Below are positions 30,617-38,252 of a stretch of DNA of 44,174 bases, piece after piece. Numbering within the stretch: the first letter of the stretch is position 1; every line of letters starts with the position of its first letter. Location: NCBI GenBank assembly GCA_009782475.1, contig WRIZ01000020.1, positions 1-44,174 on the forward strand, in the 5' to 3' direction. The notes beneath the pieces were generated by a model. That model did not search any database and was not told the DNA's origin. It was given only the letters and a program-made list of their open reading frames with translations. Both the position numbers and the translations under genes were made by a program. Source of the stretch: Oscillospiraceae bacterium. GTDB taxonomy: Bacteria; Bacillota; Clostridia; Oscillospirales; UBA929.

Positions 30617-31726
30617 TCACCTTTCCGGCACAAGCCGCAGCAGATTGATTTCATTGCGCGAACCTAACCTTGCCCGAACCATATATGTCCCCGCTCCGCT
30701 CGATACAAACACTTTCGTATTCCCCTCTTGGTGCATCCCGCTGTTGAACGGAAACATCATTTTTGCGAGCAGGGACATCGGGAAAACCTGCCCGCCGTGC
30801 GTATGCCCGGACAATATCAGGTCAATCCCGGCCGCGTCGGCATATTTCACCCCGACCGGGCTATGAGCCATCACAACGGACGGGACTTCGCTCTTCAAGG
30901 TCATTCCCTCCAACACCGATTTCGCGGTTTCGGTGTTATCGGACGGGTGCATATCGAAGGTATCTTCGTCCGCTTTCATGTAATCTAATCCGATCAGCTG
31001 TATCCCCTGCGTTTCAACAATCTCATTGTGCAAAACGCGGATGTTGTGTTCTTCAAGCAGTTTCAGCAGCCGTTCGCCGTCCGCTTCGGCGTCATGGTTG
31101 CCCATCACGAAATACACAGGCGCGTAAAAATCGGCGAGCCAGCCAAGAACGCCCGGCAGCAGCCCCGATTTCCCTTCCACCAAATCTCCGGTAATGAGGA
31201 TCAAATCGGGCGTACGCGCGTTAGTTGTTTTAACGATTTTCTTAAGGTAATCATGTCCGCGGTGGTGACCGAGATGCACATCGGAGATTTGCATGATGGT
31301 CAGTTCGTTTTCCAATCCCTTTATCTTGATTTCCGTTTCCTTGACCAAAAATGACGATCCCATCACACCGCTATGAACTGTTACAATTAAGGCAATCGCC
31401 AACACAACCGCCCCGCTCCACATCAGAGGGAGTTTCCAAATCAGCAGAACAATATGGAGCAGACCAAGCAGGATGAACGAAAAGATGACGAATAACAACA
31501 AATATCCGCTTATGATATTCAGCAAACTCGCAAACGAGTTTGAAAAAGCCGATGAAATCAGCAGAAGCGCGAGAGAACCAACCGCGACGCTTATGACGGT
31601 AAGCATCCATTGCTTAAAGGTGAAAAACTCAAAATGCGCGTGAAGCCGCCCCGCCGTATACCACATGGCTAAGACGAAAACGGCAAGGATAACGAGCAGA
31701 ATAACAATGCTTAAAAATGCCTGCAT
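30617..31726 (-). CDS. Membrane calcineurin-like metallophosphoesterase
   Basis: This 369-residue protein has about four to five N-terminal membrane helices (about 1-130) followed by a YkuE-like dinuclear-metal phosphoesterase domain. Metal-binding motifs are all present: DxH in ISDVHLG, GDLVEG, GNHDAE, AHSPVG and SGHTHGGQVFP. It probably acts at the membrane on a phospholipid, lipid-linked phosphate or nucleotide; the substrate is not known. It lies 4 bases after the MarR gene and 10 bases before the lectin gene, so the three are almost certainly co-transcribed. Confidence 0.88.
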   Translation of the reverse strand: MQAFLSIVILLVILAVFVLAMWYTAGRLHAHFEFFTFKQWMLTVISVAVGSLALLLISSAFSNSFASLLNIISGYLLLFVIFSFILLGLLHIVLLIWKLPLMWSGAVVLAIALIVTVHSGVMGSSFLVKETEIKIKGLENELTIMQISDVHLGHHRGHDYLKKIVKTTNARTPDLILITGDLVEGKSGLLPGVLGWLADFYAPVYFVMGNHDAEADGERLLKLLEEHNIRVLHNEIVETQGIQLIGLDYMKADEDTFDMHPSDNTETAKSVLEGMTLKSEVPSVVMAHSPVGVKYADAAGIDLILSGHTHGGQVFPMSLLAKMMFPFNSGMHQEGNTKVFVSSGAGTYMVRARLGSRNEINLLRLVPER

Positions 31727-31730
31727 ATTT

Positions 31731-32207
31731 TTAGCCTCTTTTCCTTTTTTCCCATTTTAAGGAAGTTTCCTTTAATTCCATTTCCAGTTCTATGGCGTTT
31801 CCCAGCGTGTTCAGACCTTCCGACAAATGGCGGAGCAGGTCTATCCCGATTCTGTCAACCACCCGTTCGTTCAACACAAAAAAGGGGTCGAGCATTTCCC
31901 GCAAATAGGTTTCACCAATCGGCGTCAGTTGGATGATCCGCTCCCGTTTATCTCCGGTGCTCGGTACGAGCGTGATATATTGATCCGCTTTGAATTGCTT
32001 GATCACGCTGTTGACGGTTTGCTTCGGTATTTGGCAGTATTCCGATATTTTTTTTTGCGTAACGGCTTGGTTGAGTTTGAGGATATACAATACTTGTATG
32101 ACCCCGTAGGTAACCCCATGCTTTTGAGCCCATTTGGAATACAGGCCGTCTATCCTGCTAACCCCGGCAGAAATCGCGCCAAGCCCCATTTCAATGTCCA
32201 AGTTCAT
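31731..32207 (-). CDS. MarR-family transcriptional regulator
   Basis: This 158-residue winged-helix repressor-type protein has its DNA-binding region at about 35-105 (TYGVIQVLYILKLNQAVTQKK, KQTVNSVIKQF, then the wing STGDKRERII), followed by dimerisation helices. ATG 32207 has AAAGAGGTG upstream. It heads an operon with a membrane phosphoesterase and a lectin-like protein. A 16-base palindrome over its -10 box suggests autoregulation; the inducer is unknown. Confidence 0.9.
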   Translation of the reverse strand: MNLDIEMGLGAISAGVSRIDGLYSKWAQKHGVTYGVIQVLYILKLNQAVTQKKISEYCQIPKQTVNSVIKQFKADQYITLVPSTGDKRERIIQLTPIGETYLREMLDPFFVLNERVVDRIGIDLLRHLSEGLNTLGNAIELEMELKETSLKWEKRKRG

Positions 32208-32237
32208 TCAAGCACCTCTTTATAGTAGTATAAAATA

Positions 32238-32253
32238 AGACTAATAATAGTCT
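32238..32253. promoter_or_regulatory. Palindromic operator, probable MarR autoregulatory site
   Basis: AGACTA-ATAA-TAGTCT is a perfect inverted repeat of 16 bases. It covers the -10 box of the MarR operon promoter and ends 26 bases before the -35 box of the divergent transporter promoter. Binding here would block the MarR operon and might also affect the divergent gene. Confidence 0.6.
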
Positions 32254-32272
32254 ATAAAAACACATATGTCAA
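32244..32272 (-). promoter_or_regulatory. Promoter of the MarR-phosphoesterase-lectin operon
   Basis: On the minus strand, TTGACA (32272-32267) and TATTAT (32249-32244) have a 17-base spacer. The start codon is about 37 bases downstream. The -10 box sits inside the 32238-32253 palindrome. Confidence 0.75.
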
Positions 32273-32279
32273 GACCTTC

Positions 32280-32308
32280 TTTACATTTCCCCGATAATCC
32301 TGTATACT
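32280..32308 (+). promoter_or_regulatory. Promoter of the AEC transporter to xylanase operon
   Basis: TTTACA (32280-32285) and TATACT (32303-32308) are 17 bases apart. It is followed by AGGAGGAAG at 32326-32334 and the TTG start at 32342. It is back-to-back with the MarR promoter, with the two -35 boxes only 7 bases apart. Confidence 0.75.
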
Positions 32309-32341
32309 GTCAGCAAACCCCGCATAGGAGGAAGAAGCCGG

Positions 32342-33274
32342 TTGATTGACAACATCCTGCTGGTGGCCAAACAGGTGGCCATCCTGTTTATCCTGATGGG
32401 AACGGGCGGTTTGGCGGCGAAAGCGGGCTGGCTGAAAGACAGCGGGGCAAAGCAGATGACCAACCTCGTCTTCTACATCGCCACCCCCTGCATCATCGTC
32501 CAGTCCTTCCTCTCGGTTGAACTGTCTCCCGAGCTGGCCAATGGGATGCTGCTGACCGCGGCCTTTGCAGTCCTTGCCCATCTATCCGGCATTGCCCTCT
32601 CCCGCATGGTCTTCCGAAAGGCTGACCCCGGGAGGAAAAGCGTTTATCATATGGCCGTGCCGTTTGCCAACTGCGGATTTATGGGCATCCCGCTGGTTTC
32701 GGGCATCTTGGGGACGGGCAGTTTGGTTTACGTTTCGGTCTATATCGCGGTCTTTCAGTTTTTCGCCTGGACATACGGCGTACAGCAGTTCAAACCCAAA
32801 GAGAAGCCGTCCATCCGCGCCATGCTTCTTAACCCCGGCACAACGGGGCTTGTCGTCGGGTTGGCTGTCGCCGCCCTTCGTTTTGAGCCGCCCGAACTGC
32901 TCAGCAAACCCATCGACTTTTTAGCCGCCCTCAATTCCCCGGTGGCCATGATGGTGCTGGGATTCTACCTCTTCACCACCGCCCTCCGCCCGCAAAAGGG
33001 CGAATCGGGCATGTGGGGGGCGATCGTTTTGAGGCTGGTCTTCCTTCCGGCCGCCGCGCTGGGGATATGTTACGCGCTAGGGTTGTCGGGGTTATGGCTG
33101 TCAGCGTCGCTCATCCTCGCCGCCGCCCCCGCCGCCACAAACGCCCTGCTCTTCGCCGCCCGGTTCGGCGGGAACACCGCTTTGGCGGCGCGGACGGTCA
33201 GCTACTGCACCCTGCTTTCGATGATCACCATGCCCTTATTGCTGGGCGTGGCCTTAGCGATCAATCCAGCGTAG
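32342..33274 (+). CDS. AEC-family permease (auxin efflux carrier / malonate-malate type)
   Basis: This 310-residue integral membrane protein has about ten helices in two five-helix halves. Typical family signs are GGLAAKAGWL in the first half, AVPFANCGFMGIPLV, and the Ala/Pro-rich APAATNALLFAARFGG in the second half. AEC carriers move organic anions such as malate or malonate; the substrate here is not known. The start is TTG 32342, 7 bases after AGGAGGAAG. It lies 23 bases ahead of the toroid-like gene and probably leads an operon ending with the xylanase, so export or uptake of a fermentation acid is a reasonable guess. Confidence 0.88.
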   Translation: MIDNILLVAKQVAILFILMGTGGLAAKAGWLKDSGAKQMTNLVFYIATPCIIVQSFLSVELSPELANGMLLTAAFAVLAHLSGIALSRMVFRKADPGRKSVYHMAVPFANCGFMGIPLVSGILGTGSLVYVSVYIAVFQFFAWTYGVQQFKPKEKPSIRAMLLNPGTTGLVVGLAVAALRFEPPELLSKPIDFLAALNSPVAMMVLGFYLFTTALRPQKGESGMWGAIVLRLVFLPAAALGICYALGLSGLWLSASLILAAAPAATNALLFAARFGGNTALAARTVSYCTLLSMITMPLLLGVALAINPA

Positions 33275-33297
33275 TACACGGAAGGATGAATTGAAGT

Positions 33298-34320
33298 TTG
33301 ATTGATAAAGCGGTTGACCATCTGATTCAAAACGCCTGCCCTTCCATCTCTATGAGGACACGGGAGGAAATCAGAAAAGAGCGCATATCGAAGGAAAAAA
33401 AGAAAGAGTATAAACAAGCCATTCTATCAGGCGAAAAAATCAACCTCGTATTAAACCGGCAAACGCCCGACGGCTATTTCGGAACCCGTTTCCATACGGC
33501 TTCATCCACCAGCAAGGACTGGCCGCACGAGGGCTGTGTGCGGTATTTGCTCGAAATGGGATTGGGGTTGGACTGTAACCCGTTGAAAAAAGCCCTTGAC
33601 GCATTGCTTGTTCCGGGGTGGAACAGAGAATGCAAAGGATCCGCCGCCGATGCTTTCGGTTACGGGATGATCCGGGCAAGCCTTTTCGCGCAAGCGGGGC
33701 TGCATGACCATGATTTTGTGCGGGAGTGGACGGAGTCTGCTTTGCAGGGGTTTCGGAATGTGGCCGAGGCGTCGGATTACGGAGATATTGCCGTGCCGTA
33801 TAAGGGCAAAGTTGTTTTTGCCGAAGGGAAATACCTGCCGACGATATATCATTTGAGGATACTGGCGTTTACAGACGGGTGGAGGACGCCGGAAAACATC
33901 ACAATGATGGAAAAAGCATACCAAAACCTTTATGAATGGCTGCCTTTCCCGCCAACCCATATCAAGGCAAAGCACCAGCTGGTTGCTCCGGGAGGGAATA
34001 TAGCGGGGGCGTTTAATCAAAATATTGATGAAGGTTTGGGGCTTTGGTGGTTTTACTTCTATGAGCTGTCGGCGCGCTGCGGCATGTTGGGTACGGAAAG
34101 CCCGTTTTACTTGCATTTGCTGGTGTTGATAGAATCTCTGAATAAGACAAACGGGTTTTTTACCGAGAAATATAACAGACGCGGATATGATGTTTGGTCG
34201 GGTTATTCAGGGCTGGCTTTGGAGGATTCTTGGGTAAAACACGAACGCAGACGAAGGATTTATGATTTAACATTTAGGTGCGCCCTGATTGACGCGATTT
34301 CCAAGGAATCAGGTTCGTAA
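33298..34320 (+). CDS. Alpha/alpha-toroid (prenyltransferase/squalene-cyclase-like) protein, function unknown
   Basis: This protein of about 340 residues starts at TTG 33298; GAAGG lies 12 bases upstream, and ATG 33352 is an alternative without a clear ribosome site. The sequence is helical throughout and has toroid-like phrases such as RQTPDGYFGTRFH, CVRYLLEMGLG and NKTNGFFTEKYNRRG, as seen in squalene-cyclase-type or glycosidase barrels. No signal peptide is visible and I cannot assign catalytic residues. The N-terminus (about 19-45) is strongly charged. It is linked by short gaps to an AEC carrier upstream and a phosphohexomutase and xylanase downstream, which makes a carbohydrate role more likely than terpene chemistry. 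Confidence 0.7.
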   Translation: MIDKAVDHLIQNACPSISMRTREEIRKERISKEKKKEYKQAILSGEKINLVLNRQTPDGYFGTRFHTASSTSKDWPHEGCVRYLLEMGLGLDCNPLKKALDALLVPGWNRECKGSAADAFGYGMIRASLFAQAGLHDHDFVREWTESALQGFRNVAEASDYGDIAVPYKGKVVFAEGKYLPTIYHLRILAFTDGWRTPENITMMEKAYQNLYEWLPFPPTHIKAKHQLVAPGGNIAGAFNQNIDEGLGLWWFYFYELSARCGMLGTESPFYLHLLVLIESLNKTNGFFTEKYNRRGYDVWSGYSGLALEDSWVKHERRRRIYDLTFRCALIDAISKESGS

Positions 34321-34336
34321 AGAAAGGATGGCAACC

Positions 34337-36064
34337 ATGATGACCCCGCAAGAGGCTTATAAACAATGGCTGGAAAGCCCCGCACTGGACGAGAGCGAAC
34401 GGATGGAGCTGCTGGCGATCAAAGACGACCCGGATGAAATCAAGGAGCGGTTTTTCGCGCCGCTGGAATTCGGCACGGCGGGTTTGCGCGGCGTGATGCA
34501 AACCGGGCTGCGCTGCATGAATCGGCATATCGTGCGCCGCACAACGCAGGCACTGGCCGAACTGGTGTGCAGGGAGGCGTCCGGCCCTTACCACCCGGCT
34601 GTGGCCGTTTGCTATGACACCCGCAACAATTCCGAAATCTTTGCGCATGACGCCGCCTGCGTGCTGGCCGCGAACGGCATCGCCGTCCGCCTTTTTGACG
34701 GCCCCCGCCCGACGCCGGAGCTGAGCTTTGCCATACGCCGCTATGGCTGCATGGCCGGGATCAACATCACCGCTTCCCACAACCCGAAGCAATACAACGG
34801 CTATAAAGTCTATTGGGCGGACGGGGCGCAGCTTCCCCCTGCCCATGCCGCCGAAGTGGCTCGGGAGCGGGACAAAGTTCCGGTGTTTGAAGGGATCAAG
34901 TATATCAGCCACTATGAAGCCGAAGTGGCCGGGCTGCTCAGGCTGATGGGGGAAGACACCGACGCGGAGTATCTTGAAGAGGTATTCTCCCAATCATTGG
35001 CCGGCGAAGAGACCCGCCGCGCCGCCAAAGACTTGAAAATCGTCTACACCCCTTTCCACGGCTGCGGGCGGGAGCTGGTGCCGCGCATCCTGCGCCGCGC
35101 CGGGTTTGAAAATATCCTCTGCGTGGAAGAGCAGATGACCCCTGACGGCGACTTCCCGACCGTCGTATCCCCCAATCCCGAAAACAAGGAAGGGTTTTCA
35201 TATGCGATCACTCTTGCAGAGAAACAAGGTGCTGATCTGATCATCGGCACCGACCCGGACGCCGACCGCGTCGGCATCCTAGTGCGCGGCAAAGACGGGT
35301 TTATCCCGGTGTCGGGCAACCAAACAGGCGTCCTGCTGCTCGATTACATCATCAAAGCCCGAAAAGCCGCCGGAACCATGCCGGATAAACCGGCGTTCAT
35401 CAAAACCATCGTCACCACCCCCATGGCGGCAGCCGTCGCCGAAAAGGCGGGTGTCCCATGTTACAATACCTTCACCGGGTTTAAGTTCATGGCCGAGAAG
35501 ATCAAAGAGCTTGAAAAAGACGGCGGGCAGTTCCTCTTGGCTTACGAGGAATCCTACGGCTACCTCGCGGGCGATCAGGCGCGGGACAAAGACGCCGTCG
35601 TGGCGTCCATGCTGATTGCCGAAATGGCGGCTTTCTACGCAACAAAAGGGATGACGCTCTACGACGCCATCGGAGCCATGTATCAAGAATACGGTCAATA
35701 CGGCGAAGAAACCGTCAACATTGTCATGCCGGGCATCGACGGCATCGGCAAAATGAAAAACCTGATGAAACGCCTGCGGGAACAACCCCTGACCGACGTG
35801 GCCGGGACGAAAACAACCGCGCTGACCGATTATTTGACCGGGGAACGCCGCGTGTTGGGGCAAAAAGGCGAAGTACAAAAGATCGAACCAAAGGGGTCTG
35901 ACGTGCTCTGTTACGAGTTGGCCGACGGGACACTCTTTCTCATCCGCCCATCGGGCACCGAGCCGAAATTGAAAGTGTATGTGATGGCCAAAGCCGGAAG
36001 CGGGGAAGAGTGCGCGACGAAACTGTCCGCCTATTCGGCCTTTGCAAAGGAGGAATTATCATGA
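34337..36064 (+). CDS. Phospho-sugar mutase (phosphoglucomutase / phosphomannomutase type)
   Basis: This cytoplasmic enzyme of about 575 residues interconverts hexose-1- and hexose-6-phosphates. Motifs: FGTAGLRG near 45, the phosphoserine loop TASHNP with Ser147, the metal loop GTDPDADRVG, the sugar-binding EESYGYL and the phosphate-binding RPSGTEPKLKVY at the C-terminus. The open frame reaches back to 34289, but AAAGGATGG places the start at ATG 34337 (34328 and 34340 are possible). It overlaps the xylanase by 4 bases. Which hexose is preferred cannot be read from the sequence; firmicute homologues of this length are mostly phosphoglucomutases. Confidence 0.92.
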   Translation: MMTPQEAYKQWLESPALDESERMELLAIKDDPDEIKERFFAPLEFGTAGLRGVMQTGLRCMNRHIVRRTTQALAELVCREASGPYHPAVAVCYDTRNNSEIFAHDAACVLAANGIAVRLFDGPRPTPELSFAIRRYGCMAGINITASHNPKQYNGYKVYWADGAQLPPAHAAEVARERDKVPVFEGIKYISHYEAEVAGLLRLMGEDTDAEYLEEVFSQSLAGEETRRAAKDLKIVYTPFHGCGRELVPRILRRAGFENILCVEEQMTPDGDFPTVVSPNPENKEGFSYAITLAEKQGADLIIGTDPDADRVGILVRGKDGFIPVSGNQTGVLLLDYIIKARKAAGTMPDKPAFIKTIVTTPMAAAVAEKAGVPCYNTFTGFKFMAEKIKELEKDGGQFLLAYEESYGYLAGDQARDKDAVVASMLIAEMAAFYATKGMTLYDAIGAMYQEYGQYGEETVNIVMPGIDGIGKMKNLMKRLREQPLTDVAGTKTTALTDYLTGERRVLGQKGEVQKIEPKGSDVLCYELADGTLFLIRPSGTEPKLKVYVMAKAGSGEECATKLSAYSAFAKEELS

Positions 36065-37032
36065 TCATCCAATCGTTAAAAGAACGGTATAAGGATTATT
36101 TCGACGTCGGCGGTATCGTATGGCCGGACGCGCCGAAAACGCACGGAGAGTTGATCAAACAGCATTTTTCAACCCTCACCTGTGAGAATATGATGAAACC
36201 CGAACACCTCCTGCCCGAACGCGGCCGGTTTACCTTCGAGGAAGCCGACAAACTGCTGGATTACGCCCTGCAAAACGGCATGAAAATGCGCGGTCATGCC
36301 TTGGTGTGGCATAACCAAACGCCCGGTTGGTTTTTTGAAGGCGGACGCGATGCTGTCCTCGCCAACTTAAAGGAGTTTATCCGAACGGTGGTGGGACGGT
36401 ATAAAGGCAAAGTCTTCTGCTGGGACGCGCTGAACGAAGTGCTGGTCGATTCCTCCGGCGGTTTTCTGCGCAAAACGCCCTATCTAGAGATCATCGGCGA
36501 AGAGTACATAGACATCGCCTTGCAAACGGCGCACGACGCAGACCCGGACGCCCTGCTCTTTTACAATGAATACAACGAATGCGAGCCGGAGAAGCGGGAC
36601 AGGATTGTTACCTTTGTCAAAGGATTGAAAGAGCGCGGCCTGCCCATCCACGGAATCGGGATGCAAGCCCATTGGTACAACAGCAACCCCGATCTCGACG
36701 AGATACGCGCCGCCATAGAGCAATACGCGGCGTTGGGAATGATCGTTCACGTCACCGAATTAGAATTATCGGTTTTCGACTGGGAAGACCACCGCACCGA
36801 CCTCAAAGAGCCGCTGCCGGGTATGCTGGAGAAGCAAGCCGAACGGTACGGGGAGATTTTTGAACTCTTCCGTGAGTACAAAGACGTCGTGCGCTGCGTC
36901 ACCACATGGGGTGTCGCCGACGACTACACATGGCTGGATGATTTCCCGCAAAAAGGGCGCAAAAACTGGCCGCTGCTGTTTGACGTCAACCATCGGTCAA
37001 AACCGGCGTTGGAGAGGGTGCTGGGGTTTTAG
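36061..37032 (+). CDS. Intracellular GH10 endo-1,4-beta-xylanase
   Basis: This 323-residue glycoside hydrolase family 10 protein hydrolyses internal beta-1,4 bonds of xylan or xylo-oligosaccharides. The acid/base Glu126 lies in WDALNEVLVD and the nucleophile Glu233 in HVTELEL; RGHALVWHNQTPGW and the ENMMKPE segment complete the active-site pattern. It has only the catalytic domain and no signal peptide, so it is probably cytoplasmic and acts on imported oligomers. ATG 36061 follows AAGGAGG and overlaps the mutase stop (ATGA). It is the last gene before a strong terminator. Confidence 0.95.
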   Translation: MIIQSLKERYKDYFDVGGIVWPDAPKTHGELIKQHFSTLTCENMMKPEHLLPERGRFTFEEADKLLDYALQNGMKMRGHALVWHNQTPGWFFEGGRDAVLANLKEFIRTVVGRYKGKVFCWDALNEVLVDSSGGFLRKTPYLEIIGEEYIDIALQTAHDADPDALLFYNEYNECEPEKRDRIVTFVKGLKERGLPIHGIGMQAHWYNSNPDLDEIRAAIEQYAALGMIVHVTELELSVFDWEDHRTDLKEPLPGMLEKQAERYGEIFELFREYKDVVRCVTTWGVADDYTWLDDFPQKGRKNWPLLFDVNHRSKPALERVLGF

Positions 37033-37048
37033 GGATATAGAGCTAAGC

Positions 37049-37088
37049 ATATCTGCCGTAAAAATTTTACGGCAGATATTGACTTTTT
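37049..37088 (+). terminator. Terminator of the AEC-mutase-xylanase operon
   Basis: ATATCTGCCGTAAAA (37049-37063) pairs perfectly with TTTTACGGCAGATAT (37065-37079), a 15-base stem 17 bases after the xylanase stop, followed by GACTTTTT. The near-perfect symmetry suggests it can act in both directions. The last base of the stem is shared with the -35 box of the next gene. Confidence 0.8.
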
Positions 37089-37108
37089 CCAGCGTTTAAG
37101 GATATACT
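37079..37108 (+). promoter_or_regulatory. Promoter of the ATPase/TOPRIM-like gene pair
   Basis: TTGACT (37079-37084) and TATACT (37103-37108) are 18 bases apart, immediately after the terminator stem. The GTG start at 37131 has GGGAG at 37117-37121. The cassette therefore carries its own transcription start and is insulated from the upstream operon. Confidence 0.65.
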
Positions 37109-37130
37109 CATATATAGGGAGTGTGATTCT

Positions 37131-38252
37131 GTGTTAAAATCTTTTACCGTATCCGGCTATAAAAATTTCGACCAGCCTGTTACAATAGATTTTTCCGATG
37201 TGGGAGGCTATCAGTTTAGCAACAGTTGCATTAACAATGGATTGCTTGGTAAGGTTATTATTTATGGCAAAAACGCAAGCGGTAAATCCAATTTCGCTCG
37301 GGCGTTAATGGATATTTGTACATTGCTCTCGAAATCAACAAAAATGGAAGATGATGACGGTATATATATAAACATATATAATACAAACGGATATGCAGAG
37401 TTCAAATATGTGTTTATATTTGATGATACGATAATTGAATATATATACCGTAAGACTGCTCCATTAAAATTGATTTATGAGCGTCTATCAATAAATGGAG
37501 ATTTGCTTTTTCATTTTGATCGTAGTAATCCCCAAGAATTAAAAACGCAAGGATTAAAAAGACTTAACCCTACATTAATCATAGATTTCATAAATCTAGA
37601 GAATGTAGATTCTGCATTAAGTTATATTATAGCCAATACCCCATTGAACTCCAAACATTATCTACGTAAACTTAATCGCTTTATTGAGAGTATGTTTTTG
37701 GATAGCTTCAGCGAGAAAATTTATAAAATAGGCAATGTATTTTCAAAACATATAGTAGAAAATGAGGAGTTATTGCTTGGTGATCTAGGTAAATTGTTGA
37801 GGTTAGCAGGAATACGAGATGAATTAATTATAAAAGAAGGGTTTACCGGCGAGAAAAAATTATATTTTAACACTACTCCCCTAATGCCATTTGCTCAGGC
37901 AGCATCCAGTGGCACGAAAGCCTTATGCTTCCTTTCTCTGCTCTATTCTGTAGGGAAACATAGTAAATGTAATGACCCTTGTTTAGTAATTCTTGATGAG
38001 TTCGACGCATTTTACCACCATGAATTGGCCGAGCATATCGTCAAAATGTTTCTTGAGCTCCCCAATGTGCAGGTAGTTTTCACATCCCATAACACCTCCC
38101 TCTTATCCAACCGCTATATGCGTCCTGACTGCTTCTTTATTATGACCCAAAACAAGCTAACTTCATTTGCAAATGCCACACAGCGGGAGTTGCGTGAAGG
38201 GCATAATTTGGAAAAGCTGTTTATGAGCGGTGAGTTTGATGAGCAGGAATAA
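37131..38252 (+). CDS. AAA-15/OLD-like ATPase, candidate defence or conflict protein
   Basis: This 373-residue SMC/RecF-like ATPase starts at GTG 37131. The N-terminal MLKSFTVSGYKNFDQPVTID is the usual opening of AAA_15/AAA_21 proteins. Walker A is GKNASGKS at 46-53, the signature-like SSGTKALCFLSLLY precedes Walker B LVILDEFDAF (about 284-293), and the switch His is in VVFTSHNTSL (about 315-324). Such ATPases pair with nucleases in OLD, PARIS, AbiL and retron systems. It overlaps the next gene. DNA and codons are markedly AT-rich (about 28% GC in one 60-base line against about 55% in the xylanase gene), pointing to recent acquisition. A defence role is inference from architecture. Confidence 0.85.
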   Translation: MLKSFTVSGYKNFDQPVTIDFSDVGGYQFSNSCINNGLLGKVIIYGKNASGKSNFARALMDICTLLSKSTKMEDDDGIYINIYNTNGYAEFKYVFIFDDTIIEYIYRKTAPLKLIYERLSINGDLLFHFDRSNPQELKTQGLKRLNPTLIIDFINLENVDSALSYIIANTPLNSKHYLRKLNRFIESMFLDSFSEKIYKIGNVFSKHIVENEELLLGDLGKLLRLAGIRDELIIKEGFTGEKKLYFNTTPLMPFAQAASSGTKALCFLSLLYSVGKHSKCNDPCLVILDEFDAFYHHELAEHIVKMFLELPNVQVVFTSHNTSLLSNRYMRPDCFFIMTQNKLTSFANATQRELREGHNLEKLFMSGEFDEQE

